A DNA stretch of 64,000 nucleotides, taken from positions 62,001 to 126,000 of the forward strand of contig NZ_BMOE01000009.1 in NCBI RefSeq assembly GCF_014646915.1. The letters are read 5' to 3'. The stretch's first letter is position 1. Each line of letters starts with the position of its first letter. Source of the stretch: Deinococcus aquiradiocola (lineage in GTDB: Bacteria > Deinococcota > Deinococci > Deinococcales > Deinococcaceae). The notes below the pieces were generated by a model. It saw only the letters and a program-made list of their open reading frames with translations. It was not told the origin of the DNA and did no database searches. A program made the position numbers and the translations under genes. Positions 47,453 through 56,517 of this stretch are shown here, piece by piece.

Positions 47453-47458
47453 TAGACT
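47453..47458 (+). promoter_or_regulatory. -10 element TAGACT (leaderless start)
   Basis: TAGACT is 7 nt before the ATG at 47466. Confidence 0.65.
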
Positions 47459-47465
47459 GTCGTTC

Positions 47466-47897
47466 ATGAGTGCTTCTTCCGTCCGTCCGCAACTGGTGGC
47501 GCTGGCCACGGCCCTGCGTCACTTTCATTCGGCCCTGCTCGACGTCGCCAAGTCCGACCACGAGTTCCGCGAGGGCCGCATCGAGGGGCCGTTCGCGCTG
47601 TACAGCCTCGTCATGAACCACCCGAACTTCCAGTGGCTGCGGCCCCTGAGCGGCCTGATGGCGACGCTCGACGAGGTGATCGACAGCAAGGAGGCCCTCA
47701 CGCAGCGCAACCTGCTGGACGTGCAGCAGGCGCTCGGTCTGCTGATGGGCGGACTCGACACGAACTTCGCGGACTTCCGTGCCGGGTACGCGCGCGCCGC
47801 GGCCGACCCCAAGGTGCGGGAGACGGAGGCACGCTGGCGGGCGCTGATCGCGGAGCAGGGCGGGTCGGCCGAGGTGCCGGGCACGCTCGACGCGTGA
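47466..47897 (+). CDS. Hypothetical helical protein coupled to pth
   Basis: The 143-residue soluble protein appears all-helical ([32 protein letters not shown]...[23 protein letters not shown]). Its stop overlaps the pth start by 4 nt (GTGA), so the two are made together. I do not recognise a family. TAGACT gives a leaderless start; the 42 upstream codons are not used. Confidence 0.7.
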   Translation: MSASSVRPQLVALATALRHFHSALLDVAKSDHEFREGRIEGPFALYSLVMNHPNFQWLRPLSGLMATLDEVIDSKEALTQRNLLDVQQALGLLMGGLDTNFADFRAGYARAAADPKVRETEARWRALIAEQGGSAEVPGTLDA

Positions 47898-48550
47898 AGC
47901 TGATCGCCGGGCTCGGCAATCCGGGCACGCAGTTCGCGCGCACGCGGCACAACGTCGGCTGGCTGGTCCTCGACGAGCTGGCGCGCCGGGCGGGCGTGCC
48001 GTGGTCGAAAGCCACGAATGCCGAGACGGCGGAACTGCGTCTGGGCACGGAGAAGGTGCTGCTGGTGAAGCCGCAGACCATGATGAACGCGAGCGGACGG
48101 GCCGTGCAGCCGCTCATGGCGTACTTCAGGCTGGAGCCTGCCGATCTGCTCGTGGCTCAGGACGATCTGGACAGTCCGTTCGGGCTGCTGCGCCTGCGGC
48201 ACGGCGGGCGGCACGGTGGGCAGAACGGCGTGCGGGACATCATCGCGCGGCTGGGCGAGGAGGGCTTCGACCGCCTGAAGATCGGCATCAGTCGTCCACC
48301 TGCCGGGCGCAACCCGGCCGACTGGGTGCTGAGCCGCTGGGCGGAGGACGAGGCGACGACGCTCGCGCAGCTCGTGACGCTGGGCGCGGACGCGGCGACG
48401 CTGTGGGCGACGCAGGGGCTCGCGGAGGCGCAGGGCAGGTACAACGGGACGGACCTGCGCCCCGCCCCCCCATCGCCACCCGCACCGGCGGTGCAGGCGG
48501 TCACACCCGCCGCCGCGCCGGGCCGTTCCGACCCGGAACCGTCCGCCTGA
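47894..48550 (+). CDS. pth: Peptidyl-tRNA hydrolase
   Basis: The 218-residue protein has [22 protein letters not shown] (catalytic His), [45 protein letters not shown], and a Pro/Ala-rich tail of about 35 residues that the usual 190-residue enzyme lacks. It frees tRNA from dropped-off peptidyl-tRNA. GTG start is inside the stop of the upstream helical gene. Confidence 0.95.
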   Translation: MKLIAGLGNPGTQFARTRHNVGWLVLDELARRAGVPWSKATNAETAELRLGTEKVLLVKPQTMMNASGRAVQPLMAYFRLEPADLLVAQDDLDSPFGLLRLRHGGRHGGQNGVRDIIARLGEEGFDRLKIGISRPPAGRNPADWVLSRWAEDEATTLAQLVTLGADAATLWATQGLAEAQGRYNGTDLRPAPPSPPAPAVQAVTPAAAPGRSDPEPSA

Positions 48551-48652
48551 GCGTGCGGCGGCGCGGGCCAGCCCCGTCCGCGTGATTTGCTGACGTCGCC
48601 CTGACCGCCGGGGGGACCGTGGCGGGGGATGGTGCGCGGGCACGGCGTCCCT

Positions 48653-48658
48653 TACGCT
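48653..48658 (+). promoter_or_regulatory. -10 element TACGCT (leaderless start)
   Basis: TACGCT is 6 nt before the ATG at 48665. Confidence 0.65.
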
Positions 48659-48664
48659 GAGGGC

Positions 48665-49225
48665 ATGGAATCCTTCCTGATGCCGCTCCTGTCGGGCCTG
48701 GGCCTGTCGGGGGCCGCCGGTCTGAACGCGTACATCCCGCTGCTGCTGGTCGGGCTGCTGGAACGGGCCGGGGTGACGCACCTCGCGCAGCCCTTCGACC
48801 TGCTGGCGAACCCGTGGGTGCTGCTGGGCGTGGCAGTGCTGGGCGCGCTGGATTTCGTGGGCGACAAGATTCCCGGCGTGGATCACGCGCTGCACGTGTT
48901 CGGCGGTGTGGTCAACGCGGGCGCGGGCGCGCTGCTGTTCGCCAGTCAGCACGGCGTGGCGGGGCACCTGGATCCGGCGCTGGCGGCGGTGCTGGGGCTG
49001 GTGGTGGCGGGCGGCGTGCAGGCCACGCGGACGGTGCTGCGGCCCGTCTCGACAGGCGCGACGGCGGGCCTGGGCAACCCGGTCGTGTCGAGCGTCGAGG
49101 ACGGCAGTTCGCTGCTGCTGAGCGTGCTGGCGGTGTTCGCGCCGGTCGTGGCGGTGGTGCTGCTCGTGCTGCTGCTGGTGCTGGCGTGGCGCGCGCTCGC
49201 CAGCGTGAGGCGACGCTGGGCGTGA
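48665..49225 (+). CDS. DUF4126 membrane protein
   Basis: The 186-residue protein has several hydrophobic helices and the family pattern LSGLGLSGAAGLNAYIPLLLVGLLERAGVTHL, ALDFVGDKIPGVDHALH, and GGVQATRTVLRPVSTGATAGLGNPVVSSVEDGSS. The function of DUF4126 proteins is unknown. It has its own -10 box and a terminator follows. Confidence 0.85.
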   Translation: MESFLMPLLSGLGLSGAAGLNAYIPLLLVGLLERAGVTHLAQPFDLLANPWVLLGVAVLGALDFVGDKIPGVDHALHVFGGVVNAGAGALLFASQHGVAGHLDPALAAVLGLVVAGGVQATRTVLRPVSTGATAGLGNPVVSSVEDGSSLLLSVLAVFAPVVAVVLLVLLLVLAWRALASVRRRWA

Positions 49226-49266
49226 AGCCGGACGTGCCGGAACCCGCGTGAGCGCGGGCGGTGGGG

Positions 49267-49303
49267 GAGAGGGGCGGACCTGAAGGTGGGGTCCGCTCCT
49301 CTC
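49267..49303 (+). terminator. Hairpin terminator after the DUF4126 gene
   Basis: GAGAGGGGCGGAC (49267-49279) pairs with GTCCGCTCCTCTC (49291-49303) with one G.T pair, about 40 nt after the stop. Confidence 0.7.
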
Positions 49304-49376
49304 CTCTTGTGGTCCTCCTGTGGCCTGGGTGCCTGCCCGGCAGAAACGGTGGGTGCATTCGGGTGCGCGGTGGTCG

Positions 49377-49508
49377 AAATTCTGCAAACAAGGCGCATTT
49401 TCCTCCTGACTTCAGGCTCGGCTGCCCAAAAATTCTGCAATTTGTACCGTCACTTCTAGTCAAATGTCCATTTCTGAATTGACAGTGTGTAAGACCTTCA
49501 GCTACCGT
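49377..49508 (+). promoter_or_regulatory. glnB-amtB control region: promoter and two phased direct repeats
   Basis: TTGACA (49479-49484) and TACCGT (49503-49508) are 18 bp apart, a good sigma-70-type promoter with a perfect -35. AAATTCTGCAA occurs twice upstream (from 49377 and from 49430), exactly 53 bp apart, close to five helical turns. The stretch 49370-49490 is clearly richer in A and T than its surroundings. It is likely a binding region for a nitrogen regulator, which is inference. Confidence 0.6.
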
Positions 49509-49588
49509 GAGGGCAGTCCGGCCGTGCGCCGCACCCTCGCCATACCGGCGTCGGGCAGCCACGGGATGGAGCGGGAGGAGGCCCAGAC

Positions 49589-49966
49589 ATGAAACTGATC
49601 ACGGCAGTCGTGCGACCCGAGCGCGTACAGCAGGTCAAGGAAGCGCTGTTCCAGGCGGGCATCAGCGGCCTGACCCTCACCAAGGTCAGCGGCCACGGCG
49701 GCGAGCAGGAAGTCGTCGAGCACTACCGCGGCACCCGCGTGATGGTGGAGTTCCGCGAGAAGGTCGAGTTCAAGATGGCCGTCTCCGAACCGTTCGTGGA
49801 GGTCGCCATCCAGGCCATCCAGAAGGGCGCGCGGACCGGCGAGGTCGGCGACGGCAAGATCTTCGTGCAGACGCTCGACCGCGTCGTCCGCATCCGCACC
49901 GGCGAGATGGACAACGCCGCGCTCACGCCCGTCACGCAGACCAACACCACGCCCGTCCCGGTCTGA
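49589..49966 (+). CDS. glnB: P-II nitrogen regulatory protein (first copy)
   Basis: The 125-residue protein has the P-II pattern MKLITAVVRPERVQQVKEALFQAGISGLTL, a T-loop from residue 34 to 55, and GDGKIFVQTLDRVVRIRTGEMDNAAL. Tyr46 of YRG is kept, but position 51, the uridylylated tyrosine of enteric P-II, is Val. GGAGGAGG precedes the ATG. It is followed after 46 bp by amtB, its usual partner, and probably gates it in response to ADP/ATP and 2-oxoglutarate. Confidence 0.92.
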   Translation: MKLITAVVRPERVQQVKEALFQAGISGLTLTKVSGHGGEQEVVEHYRGTRVMVEFREKVEFKMAVSEPFVEVAIQAIQKGARTGEVGDGKIFVQTLDRVVRIRTGEMDNAALTPVTQTNTTPVPV

Positions 49967-50012
49967 AGTCCCCGGCCTGAAGTTCACGCTGCGCCCCACC
50001 CAGGAGACACCG

Positions 50013-51371
50013 ATGCTGAACCTGTCATCCGTCCGCCCCCAGGCTGCCCACCGCCTCCTCCCGCTGGCCGTCGCCAGCCTCGGCCTGGCCTCCGCGCAGG
50101 CCGCGACCCCCAAGCTCGACACGGGCGACACGGCCTTCATGCTCGTGTCGGCCGCCCTCGTGATGCTCATGACGCCCGGCCTCGCCTTCTTCTACGGCGG
50201 CATGGTGCGCAGCAAGAGCGTCCTGAACACCATGATGATGAGCTTCATCGCGCTCGCCATCGTGGGCGTGCTGTGGGCCGTGATCGGCTACACCGTCGCG
50301 TTCGGCGCGGGCGGCAACACCATCGTCGGCAGCCTCGTGAACCTGGGCCTCAAGGGCACCACCGGCCCGAACGCCCTGACCGGCACCATCCCCACCCCGG
50401 TCTTCGTGGCGTTCCAGGCGATGTTCGCGATCATCGCGCCCGCCCTCATTTCCGGCTCCGTGGTGGACCGCATGCGCTTCGGCGCGTTCGCGCTGTTCGT
50501 GGCGCTCTGGAGCCTGCTGATCTACTCGCCGCTCGCGCACTGGGTGTGGAGCAGTGACGGCTGGCTCTTCAAGAAGGGCGTGCTGGACTTCGCGGGCGGC
50601 ACCGTCATCCACATCGCGGCGGGCGTGTCGGGCCTCGTGGCGGCCCTCGTGATCGGGCCGCGGATGCCCATGACGCGCCGCGCCACCCTGCCGCACAACG
50701 TGCCCTTCGTGCTGCTCGGCGCGGCCCTGCTGTGGTTCGGCTGGTTCGGCTTCAACGCCGGGTCCGCGCTGGGCGCCAACTACATCGCCGCGAACGCCTT
50801 CATGACCACCAACACCGCCACCGCCGCCGCGCTGCTCGGCTGGCTCGCGTGGGAACTGCTGCGCGGCCAGAAGCCCACCGCGGTCGGCGCGGCGACCGGC
50901 GCGGTCGTGGGCCTCGTCGCCATCACGCCCGCCTGCGGGTTCGTGAGCCCCATGGCGTCCGTCGTGATCGGCCTCGTCGCGGCCAGCGCGAGCTTCTGGG
51001 CGGTGCAGCTCAAGACGCGCTTCAGACTGGACGACGCGCTCGACGTGTTCGCCTGCCACGGCGTGGCCGGCATCGTGGGCGCCCTGCTGACCGGCGTGTT
51101 CGCCAGCAAGTACGTCAACCAGACCATCGCGGGCGGCGTCGTGGACGGCAACTGGGCGCAGCTCGGCACGCAGGCGGTCGGCGTGGTCGTCACCCTGCTG
51201 TTCGTGGGCATCGGCAGCTTCATCCTGCTGAAGCTGATCGGTCTGGTGATGCCGCTGCGCGTCACGGAACGCCAGGAGACGGTCGGCATCGATCTCGTCT
51301 CCCACGAGGAAGAAGGTTACCGCGAGGCGGAAAGCAGCCTGAGCGCGCCTGTCATGCTCGGCGGCGACTGA
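50013..51371 (+). CDS. amtB: Ammonium transporter Amt
   Basis: The 452-residue membrane protein has a signal-like N-terminus (to about residue 30, ASAQA), 11 helices, FFYGGMVRSKSVLNTMMMSF, DFAGGTVIHIAAGVSGLV with pore His200, GFNAGSALGAN, and DVFACHGVAGIVGAL with pore His349. It conducts ammonia across the inner membrane under control of P-II. CAGGAG lies upstream of the ATG. A terminator separates it from the second P-II gene. Confidence 0.95.
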   Translation: MLNLSSVRPQAAHRLLPLAVASLGLASAQAATPKLDTGDTAFMLVSAALVMLMTPGLAFFYGGMVRSKSVLNTMMMSFIALAIVGVLWAVIGYTVAFGAGGNTIVGSLVNLGLKGTTGPNALTGTIPTPVFVAFQAMFAIIAPALISGSVVDRMRFGAFALFVALWSLLIYSPLAHWVWSSDGWLFKKGVLDFAGGTVIHIAAGVSGLVAALVIGPRMPMTRRATLPHNVPFVLLGAALLWFGWFGFNAGSALGANYIAANAFMTTNTATAAALLGWLAWELLRGQKPTAVGAATGAVVGLVAITPACGFVSPMASVVIGLVAASASFWAVQLKTRFRLDDALDVFACHGVAGIVGALLTGVFASKYVNQTIAGGVVDGNWAQLGTQAVGVVVTLLFVGIGSFILLKLIGLVMPLRVTERQETVGIDLVSHEEEGYREAESSLSAPVMLGGD

Positions 51372-51387
51372 ATTTCACGCCCCTGAA

Positions 51388-51416
51388 CGCGGCCCGGTCC
51401 TCTCGACCGGGCCGCG
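51388..51416 (+). terminator. Terminator after amtB
   Basis: CGCGGCCCGGTC (51388-51399) and GACCGGGCCGCG (51405-51416), a perfect 12-bp stem with a 5-nt loop. Confidence 0.8.
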
Positions 51417-51470
51417 CTTCGTTGGGGCGTGCGGGCAAGACAGGCGGGCTGCGCGACCGCCCGGATGCTC

Positions 51471-51476
51471 TATGCT
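51471..51476 (+). promoter_or_regulatory. -10 element TATGCT (leaderless second P-II gene)
   Basis: TATGCT is 6 nt before the ATG at 51483. Confidence 0.7.
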
Positions 51477-51482
51477 CGCGGT

Positions 51483-51857
51483 ATGAAACTCATCACGGCG
51501 GTCGTGCGGCCCGAGCGCGTGCAGCAGGTCAAGGAAGCGCTGTTCCAGGCGGGCATCAGCGGCCTGACCCTCTCGCGCGTCAGTGGTCACGGCGGTGAGC
51601 AGGAGGTCGTCGAGCACTACCGCGGCACCCGCGTGATGGTGGAGTTCCACGAGAAGGTCGAGTTCAAGATGGCCGTCTCCGAACCCTTCGTGGAGATCGC
51701 CGTGCAGGCCATCTTGCAGGGCGCGCGGACCGGCGAGGTCGGCGACGGCAAGATTTTCGTGCAGTCGCTGGACCGCGTGATCCGCATCCGGACAGGCGAG
51801 GAGGACAACGCAGCCCTCACGCCCGTCACCGAGACGCAGCTGAACCCGCAGCGGTGA
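51483..51857 (+). CDS. P-II nitrogen regulatory protein (second copy)
   Basis: The 124-residue protein is about 90 percent identical to the first copy, differing mainly in the T-loop base (SRVSGH against TKVSGH), VEFHEK, and the tail. Val again replaces the modifiable Tyr51. It has its own leaderless promoter, unlike the first copy, which has a leader and Shine-Dalgarno sequence. The two may serve as constitutive and regulated forms. Confidence 0.92.
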   Translation: MKLITAVVRPERVQQVKEALFQAGISGLTLSRVSGHGGEQEVVEHYRGTRVMVEFHEKVEFKMAVSEPFVEIAVQAILQGARTGEVGDGKIFVQSLDRVIRIRTGEEDNAALTPVTETQLNPQR

Positions 51858-52208
51858 CGCGTACACGCCGTCCGCTGAGCGCATCTATAGGCTGTTCTCA
51901 TCTAGACAGCAGAAAGTAAAGGCCCGACGCGCCCTGCACGCCCCCCACCGCCCCTCCCACGCCCCTGACACCGCACGCCTACCCTGTCTCCCAGAGGGGG
52001 AACACGGCCCGGTCGGGATGCTTGTCCCGTTCTGCAGCAGGAAAAGCCTGTGGTAACATAACGCCGAGCTTGACATTAACGGTTCGTCGGGCATCACCAA
52101 TTTCTGTGAATCCCGAACACCACGCCCCTGGGGCGCGGTGTCTTGATGCACGGAGCCACAACAGCCTGGACCAGGGACAGCCTGCACCACCAGGAAAGGA
52201 GGGAGAAT
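51858..52208. promoter_or_regulatory. V/A-ATPase operon upstream region (350 bp, gene-free)
   Basis: No gene is supported here. Candidate promoter elements are TAACAT (52054-52059) and a perfect -35-like TTGACA (52070-52075) that lacks a clear -10 at 16-19 bp. A near-palindrome ACACCACGCCCC/GGGGCGCGGTGT (52117-52141) could fold in the leader. AAAGGAGG stands just before the TTG start at 52209. A small GCTGT/ACAGC hairpin occurs near 51891-51910. Confidence 0.45.
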
Positions 52209-52526
52209 TTGGACGCTTCAAGTCGAGTCCTGAGTGAACTTGCCGCCCGTGAGCAGGCGCTGGACGCCAAGATCGAGGCCGCCCGCACTGCCGCTCAGCA
52301 GCAGGTGCAGGCCGCCGAGGCCCAGGCGGCACAGATTCTGAAGGACGCCGAGGGACGCATTCAGGCCATGACGGCCGCGCACGAACTGGAGGTGGACGGC
52401 GAAGTACAGGCCATCCGCAGCCAGGCTCAGACGCAGGCCAGCACGCAGGCGCAGGCCACCCGTGACCGTGCCGAAGGCAAGCTGCAGCAGGCCATCGAAA
52501 CCATCATGAGGGCGGTGCTGCCTTGA
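52209..52526 (+). CDS. V/A-type ATPase stator subunit G
   Basis: The 105-residue product is almost one long coiled coil (Ala, Gln and Glu rich), as expected for the G (or H) peripheral-stalk subunit that pairs with E. TTG is taken as start because AAAGGAGG lies 6-7 nt upstream; no ATG or GTG fits. Its stop overlaps the next gene by 4 nt (TTGA). Confidence 0.8.
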   Translation: MDASSRVLSELAAREQALDAKIEAARTAAQQQVQAAEAQAAQILKDAEGRIQAMTAAHELEVDGEVQAIRSQAQTQASTQAQATRDRAEGKLQQAIETIMRAVLP

Positions 52527-54571
52527 TCAACCAGATGCAGCAGGTGGTGGTGGCGGGCCGTCAACGCGACAGCCGCGCCATCATGCAAGCCCTTCAGACG
52601 GCGGGCGTGCTGCACATCGTTCCGGTCGACACCTCCAGCCACGCCTCCGCCGGCGCGTTCCAGACCGGACCGCTCGGCGGGGCCGCCGCCGACGAACGCC
52701 GCGAGACCGAACGTCTCCTGGCGCGCACCGAGAGCAGCCTCGCGCAGATCGGCGTGCCGAAAGACACGACCCGTTCCGCGCTGCTGCCCGAGGACCAGTG
52801 GGCCGCGCTCGTCGAGTCGGTCGCCACCCCGGCCGCCGCCCTCGAGGACCGCGAGGCGGCGCTCCGCAGCGACCTGGACGCCCGGCGCACCTATGGTGAT
52901 GTGGTGTCGGTGCTGTCCAAGCTGGCGTCCCGCCTGGACGAACGCCCCCGCTTCGCGGTGCTGTCCCTGACCACCGAGAAGCCCGAGGAACTCCAGGCGG
53001 CCGACGCGGCCCTGCGTGCCGAACTCAAGGACCGTTACGCCCTGAGCAGCGCCCCCGTGCGCGATGGCCTGAACGCCGTGGTGGTGGCCGTGCTGGCCGC
53101 CGACCGCGAACGTGCCCGCAGCGCCCTCAGCAAGGCCCGCCTCGGCGAGCTGCGCCTCCCCGGCCGCTTCGAGCGCCTCCCGCTCGCGTCGGTCGCGCAG
53201 GAGTTCGACCGGATCGGCAGCGGCAGCGACGCCGCCCTGAACGACGTGCAGGCCCAGAAGAAGCGCCTCGCCGACCAGCACGGCCCCGCCCTGCTGAGCG
53301 TGCGTGACGCCCTCGCGGACCGCGTCGCCATCGATGACGCCCGTGCCCAGACGGCGCGCGGCAAGTACGGCTTCGTGCTGCAGGGCTACGTGCCCGTGGA
53401 CCGCGTGGACGGCATGAAGGCCGCCCTCTCGCCCTTCGGCAACAGCGTCCTCACCGAACTGAGCGCCGTGGACGAGCACCACAATGCGGGCGCCATCCCG
53501 GTGCAGCTGAAGAACAACGACTACACCCGGAACTTCGAGTTCATGCTCAACATCTCCGACCCGCCCCGCTACGGGACCTTCGATCCCAGCTGGGTGGTGG
53601 CGTTCTTCTTCCCGATCTTCTTCGGCTTCATCGTCGCGGACATCGGCTTCGGCGCGCTGTTCCTCGGCGTCGCCATCTACATGCTCGGCAAGAGCCGGCG
53701 CGGCGAGAGCATGCCCGTCAACCTGCTGGGCCTGACGCTCGACCCCGCCACGCTGTACCAGGTGGGATACGTGCTGCGCACCATGAGCCTCTGGAGCATC
53801 CTGTTCGGCGCGCTCACCGGTGAGTTCTTCGGGAACATCCTCGAGAAACTGCACGTCTTCTACGTTGACCCCGGCATCATCAAGAGCCTGTGGGGCGTCA
53901 CCCTGACCGGCGAGGAGCACGCCACCGGGATCTTCCCGATCCTGCTGCCGCGCGTCCTGCCGGAATTCTCCAACACCCTGATGGTCATCTGCCTCCTGAT
54001 CGGCATCGTGTTCGTGCTGTGGAGCTGGGCGCTGCGCCTGCAGCTGTCCTTCAAGCACAAGCACATGCACCACTTCTGGGAAGCGCTCGGCATGCTGGGC
54101 GGCCTGGTGGGCCTCATCTGCCTCGCCTTCGTGTCCCGCGCGGGCCGCGACTTCGGCGCGCTCGGCAACTTCAGCGACTGGCGCGTGGACCTGATGATCG
54201 TCGGCTTCGTGGTGTTCGTGGTCGGCCTGATCATGTCCCGCGCGGTCCTGATGCTCATCGAGATCCTCTCGCAGGGCGGCAGCATCATCAGCTTCACGCG
54301 TCTCTTCGCGGTCGGCGTGGCCGCCGCGATCCTCGCGAACCTCGCCACGGACCTCGGCTGGAGCCTGGGCGGCACGCTGCCCGTCATCGGCCCGATCCTC
54401 GGCATCCTGGTCGGCCTGCTCGTCCACACCTTCCTGTTCGTCCTGACCATCCTCGGTCACGTGATGCAGCCCATCCGACTGATGTGGGTCGAGTACCTCA
54501 ACCCGACCGGCTTCTACCAGGAGAACGGCATCCGCTACAACCCCTTCGCCCGTGTCAGCCTCCGCAAGTAA
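52523..54571 (+). CDS. atpI: V/A-type ATPase membrane subunit I (a-subunit)
   Basis: The 682-residue protein has a soluble N-terminal half with coiled coils (to about residue 340) and a C-terminal half of about eight helices beginning DPSWVVAFFFPIFFGFIVADIGFGALFL. FTRLFAVGVAAAILANLA and HVMQPIRLMWVEYLNPTGFYQENGIRYNPF, with the Arg facing the ring, are standard. It forms the ion half-channels. TTG start overlaps the G stop; ATG 52535 is an alternative. Confidence 0.93.
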   Translation: MINQMQQVVVAGRQRDSRAIMQALQTAGVLHIVPVDTSSHASAGAFQTGPLGGAAADERRETERLLARTESSLAQIGVPKDTTRSALLPEDQWAALVESVATPAAALEDREAALRSDLDARRTYGDVVSVLSKLASRLDERPRFAVLSLTTEKPEELQAADAALRAELKDRYALSSAPVRDGLNAVVVAVLAADRERARSALSKARLGELRLPGRFERLPLASVAQEFDRIGSGSDAALNDVQAQKKRLADQHGPALLSVRDALADRVAIDDARAQTARGKYGFVLQGYVPVDRVDGMKAALSPFGNSVLTELSAVDEHHNAGAIPVQLKNNDYTRNFEFMLNISDPPRYGTFDPSWVVAFFFPIFFGFIVADIGFGALFLGVAIYMLGKSRRGESMPVNLLGLTLDPATLYQVGYVLRTMSLWSILFGALTGEFFGNILEKLHVFYVDPGIIKSLWGVTLTGEEHATGIFPILLPRVLPEFSNTLMVICLLIGIVFVLWSWALRLQLSFKHKHMHHFWEALGMLGGLVGLICLAFVSRAGRDFGALGNFSDWRVDLMIVGFVVFVVGLIMSRAVLMLIEILSQGGSIISFTRLFAVGVAAAILANLATDLGWSLGGTLPVIGPILGILVGLLVHTFLFVLTILGHVMQPIRLMWVEYLNPTGFYQENGIRYNPFARVSLRK

Positions 54572-54644
54572 ACGCACGCTGACCCGCCTCACCCACCATC
54601 TCGTTCGGACCAGTCCCGGTTCACCCCAATTCCGGAGGAATCCC

Positions 54645-54950
54645 ATGAAGAACATCACCAAGTACCTGCCCGCCGCCGCCGCCCTCGCCACCGCCGCCGT
54701 CAGCTCCGACGCCTTCGCGCAGGCCGCGACCGGCACCACCACCAGCGACGTGGGCCTCAAGGCCATCGGCGCGGGCCTCGCCCTCGGCCTCGGCGCCGTC
54801 GGCACTGGCCTCGCCCAGGGCCCCATCGGTGCGGCCGCCGCGGGCGTCACCGCCGAGCGTCCCGAGAAGTTCGGTCAGATGGCCATCTGGTTCTTCATTC
54901 CCGAAACCCTGGTGATCTTCGGCTTCGTCGGCTTCTTCCTCCTCAAGTAA
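54645..54950 (+). CDS. atpK: V/A-type ATPase proteolipid (c-ring) subunit
   Basis: The 101-residue protein has an N-terminal signal (residues 1-26, ending DAFAQA) and two membrane helices, with GLALGLGAVGTGLAQGPIG in the first and the ion-carrying Glu87 in FFIPETLVIFGF in the second. The cleavable signal is shared with the Thermus L subunit. GGAGGA lies 5-6 nt before the ATG. Confidence 0.92.
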   Translation: MKNITKYLPAAAALATAAVSSDAFAQAATGTTTSDVGLKAIGAGLALGLGAVGTGLAQGPIGAAAAGVTAERPEKFGQMAIWFFIPETLVIFGFVGFFLLK

Positions 54951-54959
54951 GGCGCGATC

Positions 54960-55529
54960 ATGAGCCTTGCAGAGATTCTGGAACAGGAAGTCCAGGGCGA
55001 GATCACAGCCATCCAGCAGCAGGCCGCGCAGAAGGCCGCCGAGATCGTCGCCCAGGCGCAGGAACGCGCCCAGAGCATGATCGAGAGCCGCACGCGCCTC
55101 CTCGCCAGCGAGAAGGCCGCCGCGCTCACCCGCGCCCGCAGCGCCGCCGACCTCGACGGCAACGCCCAGCAGCTGAACGCCGCCAACACCCTCCAGAGCC
55201 GCGCCTTCGTGCAGGCTGAAGGGCAGCTGAAGGCCATCCCGCAGCACCCCGAGTACCCGCAGATCCTGGCCCGACTGATCCAGGAAGCCCACGCCGCGCT
55301 GCCCAGCGCCGACGCCATCGAAGCCAACCCGGCCGAAGTGGACGCCGTGCGTCAGGCCACGCAGACCCTGGGCCTGCCCCTCGAGGTCCGCCCCAACAGC
55401 AGCGTCGCCACCGGCGTGCGCCTCGTGGGTGCGGGCGGCAAGACCAGCGTTCAGAACACCCTGATCGGCCGACTCCAGGCCGGACGGGAGACCCTGAGCG
55501 CCCAGGTGTCACGCCTGCTCAACGAGTAA
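54960..55529 (+). CDS. atpE: V/A-type ATPase subunit E (stator)
   Basis: The 189-residue protein has an N-terminal helix (SLAEILEQEVQGEITAIQQQAAQKAAEIV) and a C-terminal globular domain (LARLIQEAHAALPS...). It pairs with subunit G to form the peripheral stalk. It begins 9 nt after the c-subunit stop. Confidence 0.85.
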   Translation: MSLAEILEQEVQGEITAIQQQAAQKAAEIVAQAQERAQSMIESRTRLLASEKAAALTRARSAADLDGNAQQLNAANTLQSRAFVQAEGQLKAIPQHPEYPQILARLIQEAHAALPSADAIEANPAEVDAVRQATQTLGLPLEVRPNSSVATGVRLVGAGGKTSVQNTLIGRLQAGRETLSAQVSRLLNE

Positions 55530-55539
55530 AGGGGGGACC

Positions 55540-56517
55540 ATGAACAACCCCTACGGATACATCAACGGACGCATCCGCATGATGCGGGTCGAGCTGCTCG
55601 AAAGCCGCTCGCTGGACGAAGTGCAGAACGCGGCCAGCTACAGCGACTACCTGCGTCAGCTGTCCGAGACCAGCCTCCGCGAGGACCTCGGCGAGGCCAC
55701 CGCGCAGGGCGCGGGCCTCGGCCAGCTCGACGAGGCGCTCAGCCGCAACTACCTGCGCAGCGTCCAGAAGCTCCGCAGCATCGTGACCGGCCAGCCCGCC
55801 CAGGAAGTCGAGGCGCTGCTGCTCCGCTACGACCTGCAGAACATCAAGACCCTCGTGCGCGGCATCCTCACCGGACGCAACGCAGACGACATCGTGGGCG
55901 GCCTCATCCCGGCCGGCACGGTTCCCTGGGTCACGCTGCAGGGCGCCGCCCAGAGCACCGACGTGCCCTCGCTCGCCCAGACGCTCTCCGTCGCGGGCGG
56001 CAAGCTCGGCGGCGTGCTCCGCACTGCCGTCAGCGGCGGCGCGAACAGCATGCTGGACCTAGAAGTCGCGCTCGACCAGGGCTACTACCGTACGGTGCTG
56101 GCCGGGGTGCGCGGCGCCGCCGTCCGCCGGTACTTCACCCGCGAGATCGACGTGCGCAACCTGCTGATCGCCCGGCAGATGCGCGGCACCGCCAGCAGCA
56201 ACCGGTACTTCATTCCCGGTGGCCGCGACGTGACCGAAGCCGACTTCCTGCGTATCGCGGGCGGCGACAACGGCACCGTGCCGGACCTCGCCCCGATCCT
56301 CGAAGCGGCGGACCTCGGCACGGCCGAAGCCATCGCCCGCCGGATGCTGAACGAGTCGGCCCGCAACGTCGCCATGAGCGACCCGCTCGGACCGGGCGTC
56401 GCCCTCGACTACCTGCGCCGCAAGGAACAGGAAATCGCGCGGCTGCGCCTCACGGGACGCGCCAAGTACTACGGGCTGAGCCGTGACGAACTGCAGAAGG
56501 AGCTCGCTGATGGCTGA
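55540..56517 (+). CDS. atpC: V/A-type ATPase subunit C
   Basis: The 325-residue helical protein (YGYINGRIRMMRVELLESRSLDEVQNAASYSDYLRQLSETSL; LLRYDLQNIKTLVRGIL; VALDYLRRKEQEIARLRLTGRAKYYGL) matches the d/C subunit that caps the ring and couples it to the central stalk. GGGGGGA stands before the ATG. Its stop overlaps subunit F by 8 nt. Confidence 0.9.
   Translation: MNNPYGYINGRIRMMRVELLESRSLDEVQNAASYSDYLRQLSETSLREDLGEATAQGAGLGQLDEALSRNYLRSVQKLRSIVTGQPAQEVEALLLRYDLQNIKTLVRGILTGRNADDIVGGLIPAGTVPWVTLQGAAQSTDVPSLAQTLSVAGGKLGGVLRTAVSGGANSMLDLEVALDQGYYRTVLAGVRGAAVRRYFTREIDVRNLLIARQMRGTASSNRYFIPGGRDVTEADFLRIAGGDNGTVPDLAPILEAADLGTAEAIARRMLNESARNVAMSDPLGPGVALDYLRRKEQEIARLRLTGRAKYYGLSRDELQKELADG

Noticed and set aside
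52070..52098. A complete sigma-70 promoter for the V/A-ATPase operon at TTGACA
   Set aside because: No TANNNT-like -10 exists 16-19 bp downstream, so only a possible -35 is noted.
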